The notes under the pieces were generated by a model. That model was given only the letters and a program-made list of their open reading frames with translations. It did not search any database and was not told the DNA's origin. The position numbers and the translations under genes were made by a program. Positions 14,441 to 29,000 of a stretch of 64,000 bases of DNA are shown piece by piece (the first letter of the stretch is position 1; the number at the start of each line of letters is the position of its first letter). Source of the DNA: Tomocerus qinae (lineage: Eukaryota > Arthropoda > Collembola > Entomobryomorpha > Tomoceridae); contig CM034548.1 in NCBI GenBank assembly GCA_020055645.1, positions 20,336,001 through 20,400,000 on the forward strand, in the 5' to 3' direction.

Positions 14441-17400
14441 TGGTTGGTGTTTTGAAGTCAGCGTTGTATGTAAGTAGTAGTGGGATGTGTAGCTATAATG
14501 CAGAGTGTAGTAATGTGTGTATGTATATTATGTATTTGCTAATAATAATATATTGGTGTAGAGTGTAATGGGATGAATGTGTTGGCTGTATTGGCAAAGG
14601 AGGAGAGAGAGAGTAGTTGAGCGATGCTGCCAGGATGTGTGGAGACCCTGAAGACGGTTGGATATGAAGGCGAATTGCTGAGTTTTACTTAAATGCTGAG
14701 TGTGCATGACTAGAGCCAAATGGCCTACAATCTAATGGTCTCTGCTCGCCAGCCACTGTCCTCCCCAGCCAGCGAGATTGTTTTGCACAAAGACTTTTTA
14801 GAGTTAGAATCGTCCGGGAAGAACATTAAAAACTGCTGGCCACTGACAACGCTTCCCTAAAAATATACATGAATGCATTTGGACATCTGTCGCACTCGAC
14901 CGTTTTTTACTCAATGACCGGGACAGCCGGCGTGAGTGAAAATTGCAACTATTCCGTCCCTCCCCATGATTTACTTGATTTTAGACTGAGCTCCATGCTA
15001 ATTCCCTTATCAACAGAAACGGAGTTGGGGCGATATTGATGCACTGCACCTCGTCTTCAGCCAATTTCACCAATGGCTCATAATTTAGCATTTCATGTCC
15101 ACTGAGTGACTGAAGCTTCTAAATAGTTCTCGACACTACTGGACATACTTTTAGTAAGTAGTAGGAGGAGGGAAAAGAGCTAGGCACAGCTCAAGTTCAT
15201 TTCTTTGGCTAAACGTTACATACATACGTATACATTACAGATGACACTCAGTCAACCAACTCTCAGTGTTCCTCTTCAGAATCCCTAATGCTCATTGTTG
15301 TAGATACATGGAGAAGGAGAAAGTCTATCATATACTTAATAGTAAGTAGGTAGTTACATTGAGATGATATATTGTAATATGCGCGTCGTGTCGTGAGTCC
15401 TAACAGTTTTCCAATAATATTACATGTAACGAGGTTGACGACCAAGTGTGCTTATAAGTGAGTGACATCAAATGAAATGGGGACTAACTAGATTCTCGGA
15501 GAGATAGTGGCTGGAGGAAGGAAGGGAAAGGTGTGTGGGCTCCGGGATGTCTTCGGGTACCACCACACATATGTTTATGAGCATCACACATCGCATCTAA
15601 GTGAGTGGAAGGAGGTCTGGGCAATGAATTGGAGGGAGCCACAGCCTCAGCCACCTACTTACAGACATCCTATCAGCAAAGTCCATTGATCAGTAAGCAA
15701 TCCATATAGGTAAATGCTAATATTGGTGAGTATTTCATGCGTCGCTGCTGTTTCGGTGACGGCTGATTTTCTTTAGAGTCAGTAGAAAAAGGGGACGGCC
15801 GTTACCCTATCGGCTTCAACTCCATAAATCTTGCGTCAATGTCCGTAAAGATAGCACCTTGGCCAAATGGGGGACACCACGTTTGGATTATGCAGGCGAA
15901 ACGGAAAAAGAAAACTAGACACTTTCTCCATTGACAAAATTCAAGCGAGGAGAGAGGAACAAGAACTCCGAGAGCAGGGCATCTGATTCAAAAAGGATGA
16001 GATACTAGATTATTACTATTGGTCCGTGTTGAAACCGAAGAGAAAAATGGAAGATAGATATCGAGGAAATTGCTTTTATTTCACCGCATCACTTTCATCC
16101 CTTAGCTCTCCCACTTCCTTCCTAGTATACAACACACGACTCTTATTTAAACCCGCTCTCTCCCTCGCCTGGACACCACACTTCCATTAAGCCGTTGCTT
16201 AACAGTCTCTAATGTATTGCATAGGTCACTCATCACTCCCGCCCCACTGTCAATGTCTTCCTACACCGAAAACAGTCCTTTGTTTCGGAAATGCTAAAGA
16301 TATATAGCATTATGTTAATATAGAAAGGGTCTTGGCTGAGGCCTCAAAAAACCAAATCTTACGCAGAAATCTGTCTTTCTAGGCCCTGCTCAAGTCCCTT
16401 GCTTGGTTTGTTCTTTAAATGAACACCTAAGTATATCTAATGTAAGTAGCAGGGTCAGATTCATCCTTTCCTGGTCCAACACTCTCTTCCGAGAGATAAT
16501 CGTGTCATCTTCTCACTATAAAATGACATCGTAGGCATATTCCTTCACCCATCCTCACTTAGATAGAAGAGTGCTCCCAGATGTACATATCATAGCACCT
16601 TGTATATCTGCTGAATATGCATATAGGATCCATGAAGAAAGAGTATCAATCCAGCCATAGCATTTTTCTGCTGCTGCCAAACAAAATTTCGCAACGCTCT
16701 CAGCACCAAATATTCGAGTTCTCGCATGAAGAGCTCTCTGCCACTTTTTCCTCACCCTTCAGCTCCTATTGCAAACATCAATTCACAACTGTCTCTTGAC
16801 TTCTTGCCATGCAAGAGATTTCTAGATGTCTGAGCTCTACTCATCCAAAATCTTATTTCAGATCCTTCATGGACTCAATCCAAATCAGTCAAAATCTGTA
16901 TGCTATAAATATTATATTATTGTGCTCAACCTACAAAATGGTTTTGTTACATTATATAAAGTGTGTCCAATCTGGTAAGTAGGCAATAATATGTTTCAAT
17001 ATCATACAATATTTGTACTATAATGTATGTATATATTGCGTCTACATATCCTTATGTATAAGTGACAAATACTCCTATTTCTATGCATACCTCACTGGTC
17101 GTAATGACAACGTGATTTGGTAATGGGAAATTCGGGAATGTTATGTTGGTGAGAAAAGCTAGTTGAGGATGTCATGGGACTTGGAAAGGTTAAGAGTGAG
17201 ACGAGGAGTTGACTGCGATTGTGACAAAAATATGTCTACATTCTATAAAGAGTTTATATAGGTACGGAGGATATACAAGAGGAGCATTTGTAAGACGGAT
17301 CAGGAAAAACCTAAGGAAAAGTAACTGGGCAGGGAGTTGCCATTGTAATTAGTTGAAGCTCCTCCAGGCAGGCAAACCAAGTCAGTCGAATCTGATACTA

Positions 17401-20400
17401 TTCATGTAGCTATATATATGTATGTATTTGTATATGAAGTCTATAGAATGGTATAAGTATACATTATATGTAAGATGTTTGTACTTAGTTATCCGTATAT
17501 ATGTACATGTAAATGTACACTGGGAGTTTTTTTGGTAGTTTAGGAAGTGGTAGGACTAGGAAGAAGTATATGCGACGAATGTAATTCTGGTCGTCGGATT
17601 GCATTAAGAATGGAGGGCGAGGAGGAACTGGAACTCTTGCCCAAGCAGACAGAGAGTGAGAGGAGGATGAAGAGAATCTATGTGAGAAAGTTGAAGGGAG
17701 CGTTTGAATTTTAAATAAAAGCAGCAGAGAAAAAGAGGTAGGAATGGCATCACATTTTCGTGATTATTGAGTCCTTTTAACATGCACAAATGAGCTTCGT
17801 GCAACTTTTATTTGAATTACACTCTCGGGATCGTTTCCCGTTGCTTTTTCGCCGCTTATCTCATCCATGAAATCTTCTTGTAGTGCCTCCGAATTAAGTT
17901 GATAAGCACTTTTCTCAATTTGCAATCCACGTCTGCATTCCAGAACTCCAGCACTGCCAGCATATGTCATATCTCCGACTGTGCCTCTAGTTCTACACTT
18001 CATTCCACAGTCAACTCAAACTTCCTCTCCAATCTCTTTTGCCCTGTCTGCCTTTGCCCTAGCCTCCTGCCTGCCTGGCCTGGCTCAATCTCCCTTCGCT
18101 AAACAGCTAACTATAACCCAATGAAGCCCACACTGTAAAATCATAACAGTTGCATTGTATTGTCACTCGTCAAGCAATAGACCTCTCTCAACAATATCTC
18201 TCGCTGACAATATCCTACATATCCATGCTGAATATCCCTTTACAAAGAATATTACCTTACAATATTACAATGTGTATTATTACCCAGGTATATATTAACA
18301 TATGCATTGTGCATATTTTAATGGTAGTAGTAATTTTAATAGTAGCTATTTTTTAATATAACATTTTTTTACGAATGAAATGGCTTCGTTAAATTTTAGA
18401 TGAGTATAAGAATATACATAAGAATATGCATTAGAATATGCATTCATGCTAAATAATAGTCTCGATAATCATGTTCTTAAGATCCTTTTTATTGTATGTA
18501 CTACTTAATATTTAGTATACTAAGAATATAAAATAATTATATAAACTTCCGTAGTAAAAGTAAAAAGTATTTAGTAGGAACTAATTCCAGTGCATAATTC
18601 TATAAGAAATGAAGCACATACGCAGTGATGAATACAAAATATCCTTAACTGCTAAAAGTGCAAAAGTCATTTCCTGTGCTCAGAGTACTAATCTCTAGCT
18701 ACGTAGTTTCATCCACATGAGACACGCTATAAAGTACCCACTTTTCTTATAGTAGCTGCTCCCTGTGTCTCGCTTGAGATATTCAAAATACTCATTCGCC
18801 CTATCTTATCTCAGTTTTGCATTATTTCTTGTCTTGAATAAGAAACAGACAGATCGCTGTATTGTTTTCTCCATTGCTTTCTCCCAGTATTCACTCTTTT
18901 GTCGAAAAAAAGTCCTTTCTATTGACATGACTCTAGAAAAATATAACATTTAATACACTTAGTTATTTAGGTAGATATTCTGTTAAAAAAAACTTGGGGA
19001 GAGAGATTGGAGTGAAGTGGAAGGAGTGTTTGTATTTACGTCGGGAGATGAGATTTATGAAAGGAGTAATACTAGTACCAAATAAAAGGGAACGTGAGTA
19101 AGTAAGAAGGGAAAGCAAACAGCGTGATACGTTATATTTCAAGATTGTTCATTGTGTATGAGAAATGATTTCGTCGTCTTTACAGGGAATGAGCAGTGAG
19201 GGTAGTAGAGAGGGACGTTAACTGATAGGAAAAGTTAGAGGAAAGAAAGAAAAAGTCTAGTAGTCTCCGTGGAGCCAATTAGATGATTTTATGTGTAGAA
19301 TTACTACAGCAGGTAAGCAGAAGACTAGGCTGGCTAAGTAATGATATTATACACTACATAAGTATATAGTATATATCCTTTCAAGTTGCTCCTATTGGTC
19401 AAATCTTGAGTGTTTTCAACTTTTGGTTGTATATCTAATTTTCTACGAGTGTCTTAACTAGTATCTATAGGAGAACTGTAAACTAAAGGGCATAAACAGA
19501 GAGGCAGAATTAAAATACATTATTATAGTGGTTGTCGTGCTATCTGGGATCTGAATATCTCTGGGTTACACTGAAGTAACCTAAGTAAGTGGGTAACCGT
19601 GAAAATATTGTGTCCCTTCCTTATACAATTAGTATATATATATTTGGTGTTTTGTGTGCTAAGGATGGAGTCATTTCGTTTGTACATAGCTAGGTATAAA
19701 TAGTTTGTTGGATGGAGAGAGATAGACGTAGAAGGGAGGTATCCCGTTGGAGATTGCCGAGTGGGAAGGAAGAGTGAAAGAGAGCGAGTGGAAGAGAGAA
19801 ATAACTGCTACATCAAGTTTATGGGGAAAAGCATCACCTTATCTGTGAGTTGGCCGAGAATCTTTGCCCCAAGCTGGTAATTATGCACGCGTGGTTGAGC
19901 TTCCTTAGAACTGGTACTTTATTTTTCACACTCGACTCTTTTTCGTTCTGCAACGCCTATTATGGTCGGCATCCAGTTGGGAAGTTCCGTGGTCCACAAA
20001 TTGTGACCTGAGAAGTCAGCGTGATTTTAGTGACTCTTTCCCCAACTCTCTCATCACTCGCTTACGAGCCAAAAACAAAACGGAGGATACTATTTATCTG
20101 CAGACAGTTAATCGAGAACATGGACAAAGAATCTGAATGCTTAGCAGATACCTATTACTTGAGATCTATTATACCTAAGCCAGTGTCATAATAATCTATT
20201 TAATAGTATCCCCCTGTATATAGAGATACAATTATGAAAGGGACTTTGTCTCCGTTGATTACTACAGAGTTCTATCTGGAGGCGTTTATTTTGTTATTGC
20301 CTGTAAGGAACAAAGGTGGTGTTGTAACTGTAGGAAGTTTTGAATTGTCGGTGGGTTGAGTGCACCACTTCCTCCTATCAACGACTTTCCACCTAATTTC

Positions 20401-23400
20401 TCCATCTCGATTATTGTTTTCTCTGATCACTTCTCAATACTTGGTTTGTGATCCGATTAGCTCGGCACGCTGTCTTACATCGATTGTCATGAATAGCAAT
20501 GGCAGGTTATCGTTGGTTGTTGTTGATGATTTGTGGGAAGCGGACGCCGATGTGGGAGGAATCCATTAGCCGCTTCACTAAATGCAGAAAAAAGCCAGGC
20601 CAGACCCGCAAGTTTCGTCCCACCGTGAATGATTTCACTTTTCGCTCACTCCTTCTTCCCTTTCACTCCATAGACTCGAGTCAATGCGAGGATTTTAGTG
20701 GCGATGCTCAGGCCAGACTCACTTTAGTTTCTCTATTTTCCAGTACAGATCTTTTATCAGTGAGCACTAACGCTAACCGAGGACTGGAAAATAAAGTGAC
20801 TGAGTTTCTCCTCTTTATATTTAATATTATGTGAGGTACAGAGTGTGGGGAAGAAGAGGAGCAATTTATCGTATACCTCTCTTCTTCATCGCCACTACTA
20901 CTCTACTATATACTAGGAATATGTAGTAGGAGTTGCAATACTTACTATTTATGTACATATAATATAATACACATAGAGAACAAGGAAAAACAAGGTACAT
21001 ACAAATAAGAACACATTTATATAGTGCTACTATGTAGTAATCTACGCTGGAAGAGACAAGGCAATAGTTTCTTCGTTTTGTGATTGTGAAAGTGCCTGTG
21101 TGTATAAGCTGTGTAATAGTTTAGTGACTGACTTTAGAATTGTAGCAATAGTAAGTAAGGTACATTTGTTGTAGTATTGAGTGAGTTGGACTACTAAGTA
21201 TAATAATATCTGTACAGTACGTGTTATACTTATGAGAGTGTACTGGTAGCTCATAACTTGCTCGGTTAGTGGATGAGAGCAAGGAAATGTCCATCGCTTC
21301 GCTTTCCGAGAGTGTAAAAGTTTTTCGGAAAAGTAAACGCCTGCCATGCCAAATAGCATAGGCAGTTGTTTGAATTATTGCAAGGAATGCTTTTGAAAGG
21401 GGGCATTTTGTCGGCGAGAAAAAATAAAAAAGAACAATCGTCTTCCTTAAGGTTCAATATACCTATTGCATAGATGGGAATCGAAGAAAAACTATCGGAT
21501 GTGGGGTCTATCACAGCATTATGGTGCAATTTTCCTATGAAAAACACTTTCCTCTAGATGTCCCTCTAGAAAAGACAGACTCCCAGCAAATTGTCCCGTC
21601 GCGTGTCTTTTTTCATCACTCATACATACTACTACATACTATACATACTTTACTACATCAGGACATACACTCACTTTGTCGGAGTAACACTAGAACGCCA
21701 TTCCCTACGCATCTCTCCGCTCTGTAGCTAAATGCTCCAGAATATTTACTATGTCAGTCTTGGTGGGCAACAAACGGCTTTCTCCTCACGGTCAACCTAT
21801 AGAGCTGATGGGCAGCGATTTCCCTTCCACTCCCGCAAACACTTTAGTACTATAGTATGGGGCACTACTACTTATTGGTCACTCACTCACTCTCTGCCTT
21901 CTTTATTACTCCGCTTATGTCACATGTATAGCCTCTATTTATAGGGATCCGTTTCAATCAGCAGTCCCATAACATTACTAGAGCTATAAGGCTAATAAAA
22001 GAATATTTCTTGTGATATATGACTAACATAGTAGGCGGTTCTGTTATTGAGACATCACATACTCAATGTTATACTTATAAATGGAACTCCTTTTCAATCC
22101 AATTGTTTTCCTTTTTATTTATCTAATAGATTTGTGTACATTAGTCTCCTCCTATACATAATATGAGTCATGACTAGTAGCCGGGGAACTAGTATGACAG
22201 GTTTTGTTTAGGAGAATTGTTTTCAACGTTTGTAATTTCTATGCAAGTGTTGAAGGGTTTTGTACACAGAGATAAAACATCTCTCTGCGTGTGTCAGTGT
22301 CGGGTCCAGAGAGACAGTGGTCAAGTTAGGACAAGTTAGCGGGACGAATTCCGCGGAGATCACGTGTGCTGTGAATTAGAAGCCGAAAGAATAAATTTCG
22401 TGGTATTTTTCGTCCCATCGGACTGGTGATGGCCACTGTAAATTTCAACTTTGGCTATTTGGTACGTGTGGGGATAGTGTTGTAATATATTTTCCATGGG
22501 GAAGAAAAGTGTGAAGTATAGTCCGTCGCAGAGGGAAACGTGGGGAGTCGTAAATCAGAACCTATGTTATTGCCATTTAGAAGGAGATGGATACTCTGAC
22601 GACTGGGAATCGCATTCAAGGATTCAATATGCCATCGTAAAAATGGACTTTCGTGTGTGAAATTCAAGAGTCATCGACATTAACGAAAATGGAGTGTAGT
22701 ACATTACGGCGGACTCTTCTTAAACCTCTTTTAGCCGAATATCAAGTGGGTCGCTATGGATGAGAGTGTCGAGGTACCTGAGCACCATTCATTGCATTCC
22801 TTAGACCTCCTCCTACTATCTCTCCGAGACCTAAGTAGTAAACGCTTCTTTCACTCAGCTTTCTCTTCGCCAACACTTTCTCCGTCCACTGTCCGAGCAC
22901 CCAAGCCACTCTCGCCCACTGCTCCGCTACACACTCTAACTAATAGAGACACTCTTCCACTTACCCCACAACCAAACACGTACTCACCCGAGACGACCAT
23001 CCATCCCAAATATATATCTTCCTTCTACTAGCACATTCAAACCAATCTATATCTAATAATAACACCGTACATCCTCCTCTACAACCCCTACCCTTCATTT
23101 CCAACTCTCTCAACACAACCATTCTTCGAAAAAACCATGGTGTGTATAGTTTACCATTTTAGTGTGTATTATATGGAATAATGACAGGACACAGATATAT
23201 ATAGGTTGAAAAACCACAAATATGAAAATATTTAGTGAAATCTCGTTTGAAAGTATGCATTAGACCAAAAATTTGATCAATTTACATAATACTGCTTTTG
23301 TTAATATTTAAATTAAAATAAATTAAGAATTTACGTTTAAAATGATTTCTACAGCATAACGTTTTGTACTAATCCAGCGAAATTACACTAAAACGTAGGT

Positions 23401-24650
23401 TAGTCCAGTCGATGCAACTAAATAGCAATAGGCCATCAGTTTTGGGGGACTCTATTGAGGTTTTACGTAGACTTTAGTTACCTAAAGGTTTTTAGGAAGG
23501 TTAGTAGTAAGAAGTGTAAATACTATGGTAGTAGGAGATATTTCCGTTATTTGCCACAGTCGGCACTTCTCAGTCCAAGGAGGCAATCTCAACTGGTAAT
23601 CTCCCATCCACAGTGTATCGTGCCCTGTCCCTCTCTCTCTCTGAAATGTGTTCCGATTGGAGTAAAGTACGTCTGTACATCTTCAGATACATGCGACACA
23701 TCTGAATCTCTGTCTGTCCAGCCGACAGTCCCTCATCATTCATTCCCTCCAAAAAGCCAACCGCTACACTCCTCACCAATGCTTACACTCATAACAGAGC
23801 AAAACAATTTCATTCCGTAAGTCTTTCACAGACATTACTCTAATGCTCTATTTTACGTAAACGTAACATACGACTGATAGCTAAGGCTGATATACAAGCT
23901 GAGAGAGAGAAACTGTCTTTACTATCTCCACTCTCACATATTCTACTTACATACCTTCTTCCACCCTGCTCCGATTCAATGCACCACGATTTCTAATGTT
24001 ATTCTACTTTTCCCTTCCGTGGTCATTCTCTATTTACAACATCCTCGCTCTCTCTGCACTAGACATTGCTATTTAGAATTGAAATTCTATTTTATGGCCA
24101 TATTACTTTAACTAACGATAACATACACACTCTACAAATCTATCGCTCCCTAATTTTCACCCACCGTTCAGAATATCGATAGGGATATTTTCGTGTTCAC
24201 TTCAAAAGTAGGGGAGACTCAATTTTAATAGACAGAATAAGTATGCAATAAGAATCCAGTTGTGAAAAATGGGAAAATATTATAAAATGTAATTGGGAAA
24301 TTGTATAGAAATGGAAAACAAAGTGGTGAGTTAAAGTAGGCCGTGTAGCTTATACTACGAAAAGAGTTCTGAGCCAAAAGAACGATATTTGGAAGTTCTG
24401 TCTTTCTGGTACATTCCGTAGAGAAGACGAGACATTTTTGAGCATAAATAATCAGGGCGACAGGATGAATTCTGAAGAGGAGATTTGAGGTTAACGTGTG
24501 CTCCACGTTAATATGATATTGTCGCACAATCTAAGATGTAGGGGTTTCTTATACAAATTTTTCGTTGACACTTTTATTGTTCTTTGCAGTGACATTTAGG
24601 CTGTAGCCTTAACTCCCTCAGCTATTATAGCTATTACAGTCAGCTTCTGG

Positions 24651-24732
24651 GGTGACGCATGAAGATTACCAATAGTCATATCATCGTGACTGATGGGCTT
24701 TGCAAAGCCCATCAGTTCTTAGCAGCGTCACC
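24651..24732. repeat. Nested inverted repeat with a perfect 26-bp palindrome
   Basis: Positions 24690-24715 are a perfect 26-bp palindrome: CTGATGGGCTTTG is followed directly by its reverse complement. It is flanked by a further inverted pair, GGTGACGC at 24651-24658 and GCGTCACC at 24725-24732. The arrangement would form a cruciform or RNA hairpin. There is no terminator context and no transposase nearby. It could be a relic of a small inverted-repeat element or a dimeric protein-binding site; the sequence does not say which. Confidence 0.8.
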
Positions 24733-26042
24733 TCTGTCTCCGTCACTCCGTCCACACAAATATCCAACACTTTCCTCCTCTTCAAATACTTGGCTTCGTT
24801 TGACATTCGGAGCTAGGAGCCCGGCTCCCCTGCGAGCGTCTCATATGTGCCACGCCACACTCTCTTCAAAGCGGACCTCGTCGCTTTCAGCGCTCTTCCC
24901 TCTCTCGTCCCAATCCCATCATCTTCTAAACGAATATGATCTGTGATTCCTCCTCATTTTCCCTCTCCAGAGAGTCTATGATCTAATGGTGAGATCTTCA
25001 GGCCAAAACGTCCCTCGTGGGCCATCAGCCCTTTCCAACTCTATCCTTTGGCTTGTTGCCGCTGACATGGGTAATAACGAAGATGATAATTTTATCAAGC
25101 ACAGACAATACGAGGTCTTAGTTCACTAACTGCAATTGCCATAACAATAACCACAATCCACCTACTTTAATAACTTAGTAACTACATTAAAATAACTTAA
25201 AATATTTTTCATTGTGTACCTATATCGGGTAATCTAAATAAATCTTGGTATTACAATAATTTCAATTGTAAGAAATTTTAATTAAACCAAATTAAAATAA
25301 ATTTGCTTTTGTCGCTCGGTATGGAAATAATTTTACCCGGTTTTTAAGACTATACAAAATTCAGGATTATTAGAATACTTCTATAGAAATTATAGTACTT
25401 TAAAAAAATGATATCTTAATATTTAAGAAATATTTGGGAACGTGAACATGGAAATTGAAAACTGGGAACTTTGTTTTATGTAGCTTGCGGACAAACAGAG
25501 TTTCAAAACATTTTCATGTATTATGTTGATAATTAGCATTTAAACTTCAGCTATTTGTAGGAATATACAACGTTAAAGCGGTAAATCTTATTTTGCATTA
25601 GAAATGTAATTAGGTTCTATATAAGTGTGACAGGAATTCAAGATTTTGTATGTCTGCTTGGATTTAATAGGTTTTTGCTGACAATATTAGATGGGGGTGC
25701 AGTTTGAATATCTAGTGGCTCCTGTTTGCATAATAATTGCATACAGAGAGCCAAAATTGCTGATCGTTTTACTGTTCTGTAATGTATAAGTACACACAAT
25801 AAAATATTGTTGGGAAGTGGAAAACTCTTGTCTTATCCAGTGATGAGCATTTGTTGTGTGTAGCAGAATCCATGAGGATACATAGAGATAGATTTGAGTG
25901 GAGTTGAGAGATCAGTATATATAAGTTTATTATAAGAGTGTAGCTATTTGTGTCTATGATGAGTTTGTTATTGAAATGATAGTTTGAGCATAGAAAAGAG
26001 ATGCATAGAGTGAGACTACTACATAATATTATAAGATAACTG

Positions 26043-26090
26043 GTAGTAGTAAGTAGTAGTAGTAAGTAGTAGTAGTAAGTAGTAGTTGCA
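26043..26090. repeat. 13-bp tandem minisatellite (AGTAGTAGTAAGT)n
   Basis: Three near-perfect tandem copies of a 13-bp unit built from AGT plus AAGT, followed by a partial copy. The reverse strand reads ACTTACTACTACT, the motif that colours many pyrimidine-rich blocks in this window. Confidence 0.85.
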
Positions 26091-29000
26091 GTGTAGTAGT
26101 AAAAAGGGGATTGTGAAGTATATGTTAATATTACAAGTGTCCTTGTCATAGAGAATGACTCTTGGAGGAGGAGAGTGGATGAGGAGTGCTTTAGTAGTGT
26201 ATGTACCCAGGCAGGATGAGACTTATTCTCTATGCATTCCATCGTATTATTCGTATTACTTATGTAGGATGCACTGCTGACTGCTTACTTATGTATTAGT
26301 AGGTTTGTATACCTCTTATTGTGACACCAGAAGAAGAGTTTGAGAGGAGATTTCCAGTCCGAAGATGTAAGTACTTATTTAGATGCTGTTCTATATAGTT
26401 CTGTCGTTGTGTGTATGTAAGTGTAAGTAGTGGTGTGTAGTAGTGTCTCCATATTTATAGGTATGCTTAGTACTGGGAATGTTGGTAGTTGGGTAAGAAG
26501 GAGATGATGATGATGCCAAAGGAGTCTGAGTGTTGGAATTATGTGTTTGTATGTGTTATGGAATGGTGTGGCATGGTCTGAGATGATGCATCATGTGAGA
26601 ATGGTTGTTTTCATGCCAAAGTTTTGAGTCGTCATTCCAGGAAGGATGATACAGTGTAGAAGTGTATTATATGGCACAGAGGTTGTTTGTCTCTTTTACG
26701 ACGGGAGGAAGACGGGGAGAGTTGGCGGGACTAGGGCTCTGTAGTGCTCGTTGTTGAATTTACAATTGTGGCTTTTATAGAGCAATAACTCTGGAAGAGT
26801 CTCGAGTGAAGTGAATTTGTGTACAAGTGAATGATGTCCAGGATGGGCGGGCTGAGTGAAAGGCCGGGTGAAAGTTGGCACACGGAATGGGAAGGTGCAC
26901 GAGATATGATTGTTTAGTGGGTGTCGGAGATGATGAGGCGCTTTTATCGAGGTCCTGAATGCAGGTCGCGTTTTTATAACAATGTCTCATAGCATTTGGT
27001 CTGTGGGCAGGCAGGACGAAATGGGCCATCGTGAGCAAATATTTACTCGGTGTGTGCTTCTTGCATGGAGTTGTGGAGATGCTGCAATGAATGATAAGAC
27101 GTTAAAATGCATTACTATGATGTCACATGAAATAAAAGCCATACACAGCGGAGCATTATGTGAAAAATATGGAAATAATATTGCTGCCGGCAAGCAAAAC
27201 ATCGCCCTGCATATGAAATATGTGATAAGGGATCTTCCTTTGAAAGGGATGAAACGGCGAAGCGAGTTTTTAAGTTGGCCCTCGCGTGCCCCGGTGAATA
27301 CCAATGGCTTAGGTAGGAGACTCTGACAACGCTCCCCGGCTCCTGGCACTCGAATTAACGACGAAAACAAAGCGACCATCCGACCACACTTGCTCTTTAC
27401 TGCCGCCAGTCCGCAACATCACCACGATCCGATCGCTTCTTTGCATACGCAACTTTCACCACTTTTCTCCGACTCTCACATTATCATCATCATCATACAT
27501 GGAGACTTTATGTGCATATGTACTACTCCTACTACTAGCTCTTCTGTCCATACACTCCTATCTATCTATAATATAAGCCACATTACTACTACTACTACTG
27601 CTATTTACTTACTTAGCTTGGTACTTACCACTAGCAGTACATACATACACTCAAGCAAGATCTTTTGACTTTTGAAACACATTACATAATATACACATAA
27701 TATGTAGTCTCCTTAAAGGGCTTTCCCTGTTGTGTGTGTACTGATATTAGCGAGGCACATTACTGCATCCTTCTCCAAATACACACAGACACTCTCTCCC
27801 ACTTAACTCCCAGAATACCCTCTCAATGACATTACAGACAACATTCATTTTCCTCATATCCATGTACAATGTACATACTTACATCCACTAAAACACTCCT
27901 CTTCACACTTACACTCTTATTTATGGCCACCCTTATATCCCTCCCATATAAAATCACACTCATTTCTTTCCTGCCTAGGCAATACACAAAAATAATTTTA
28001 TACAAATTCCCACCTTCTATTCAGATATAAGCATATTCAGGGTTTACTTTAATGGCCTTTGCCCTGCCTCCTCTGTCTTGACGTCTTTGCATTCCAAATG
28101 AGTGAGTGAGAGTCTATGTACACTCTATGTAGTCGTCAAGTCAGATATAAATAATACACAAATATTATTTCAAGGTAGAAACGAATCTTTGCTTGTCTTG
28201 TACTTTTTCTTAATGGTAGCAAACGTATGTAATAAACACCAGTCGGTTGATGCTAACAATAAGTGAGACCCACTGACGATGAATAAAACAATAATATAAG
28301 TAAAGTAACACACATTCATAGATACATGTATGCATTCATAAGTAATAATAATACTACAACATCGTCGGCTTTGCTTTGTTCCGGAAAACTCCAGGAAACC
28401 CAAAAAATATGCAGTGTACGTAGGAAGGCAGAGTGGGCACGTCTATTTAGGCAGATACTGAATCGTCATGCATATTACATGTATCATGTATATGATAGTT
28501 ACTTATCTTTGGTATAGACTCCTTGTAAACTTTCTCCTTATTCTCCCCACAGACTTGCTCCCTGTGCATTGCCGGCTAATCTGACTTAATTACATCAGCA
28601 TATTGCATGTCCAACCCTAGTCTTCCAATTGAAAAAAATTCAGAGGCGATTTATTGGATTCTGTACCTCCCAGATTCCCTCCGTCAGACAGCAACTCTCA
28701 ATATTCTTCATCTCTTGTCCTGTCCGTCCCGCTACCCACAAAATACATTTAATTCCACTCTGCACACACTCACTACATGTAAATAGTACATAGATAGCTC
28801 AAAAATTCATCTTGTACATGCAACTACATAATATTATACAACCGGGCATCATAGTTGAATTGATAGGCTCTACTGACTTTTTATGCTTCTTTTCTCTATG
28901 ATTATGCGTGTGTGTGGAAATATAAAACTCATATCTTCTCGTTCCTTCCTCCTTACACCCTGCACACAGACGATCTGGATATATACCAGACATAAACTCA

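Larger units (their letters stand above)
8774..20100. other. Gene-free stretch, first part of the region upstream of the FoxP exons
   Basis: No convincing coding exon was recognised on either strand. The sequence is a patchwork of skewed low-complexity DNA, with GTAAGT-like and ACTTAC-like words at high frequency. More complex islands are visible near 11480-11760, 14720-15090, 15760-16030 and 19830-20110; these have mixed composition, few simple repeats and occasional CpG, and are candidate conserved noncoding elements. AT-rich ordinary DNA occupies about 13800-14160 and 18290-18560. Confidence 0.55.

Noticed and set aside
20499-20834. 111-codon + open frame starting MAGYRWLLL
   Set aside because: No family resemblance, no fitting splice sites in phase with FoxP; kept only as part of a complex island.
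25769-26242. 157-codon open frame on the - strand
   Set aside because: Tyr/Thr/Leu-rich low-complexity reading of an AGT minisatellite region; no domain, no splice-site logic.
26982-27379. Overlapping open frames of 114 (+) and 130 (-) codons
   Set aside because: Both strands open at once in a GC-richer island, neither with a recognisable motif; better explained as noncoding complex sequence.
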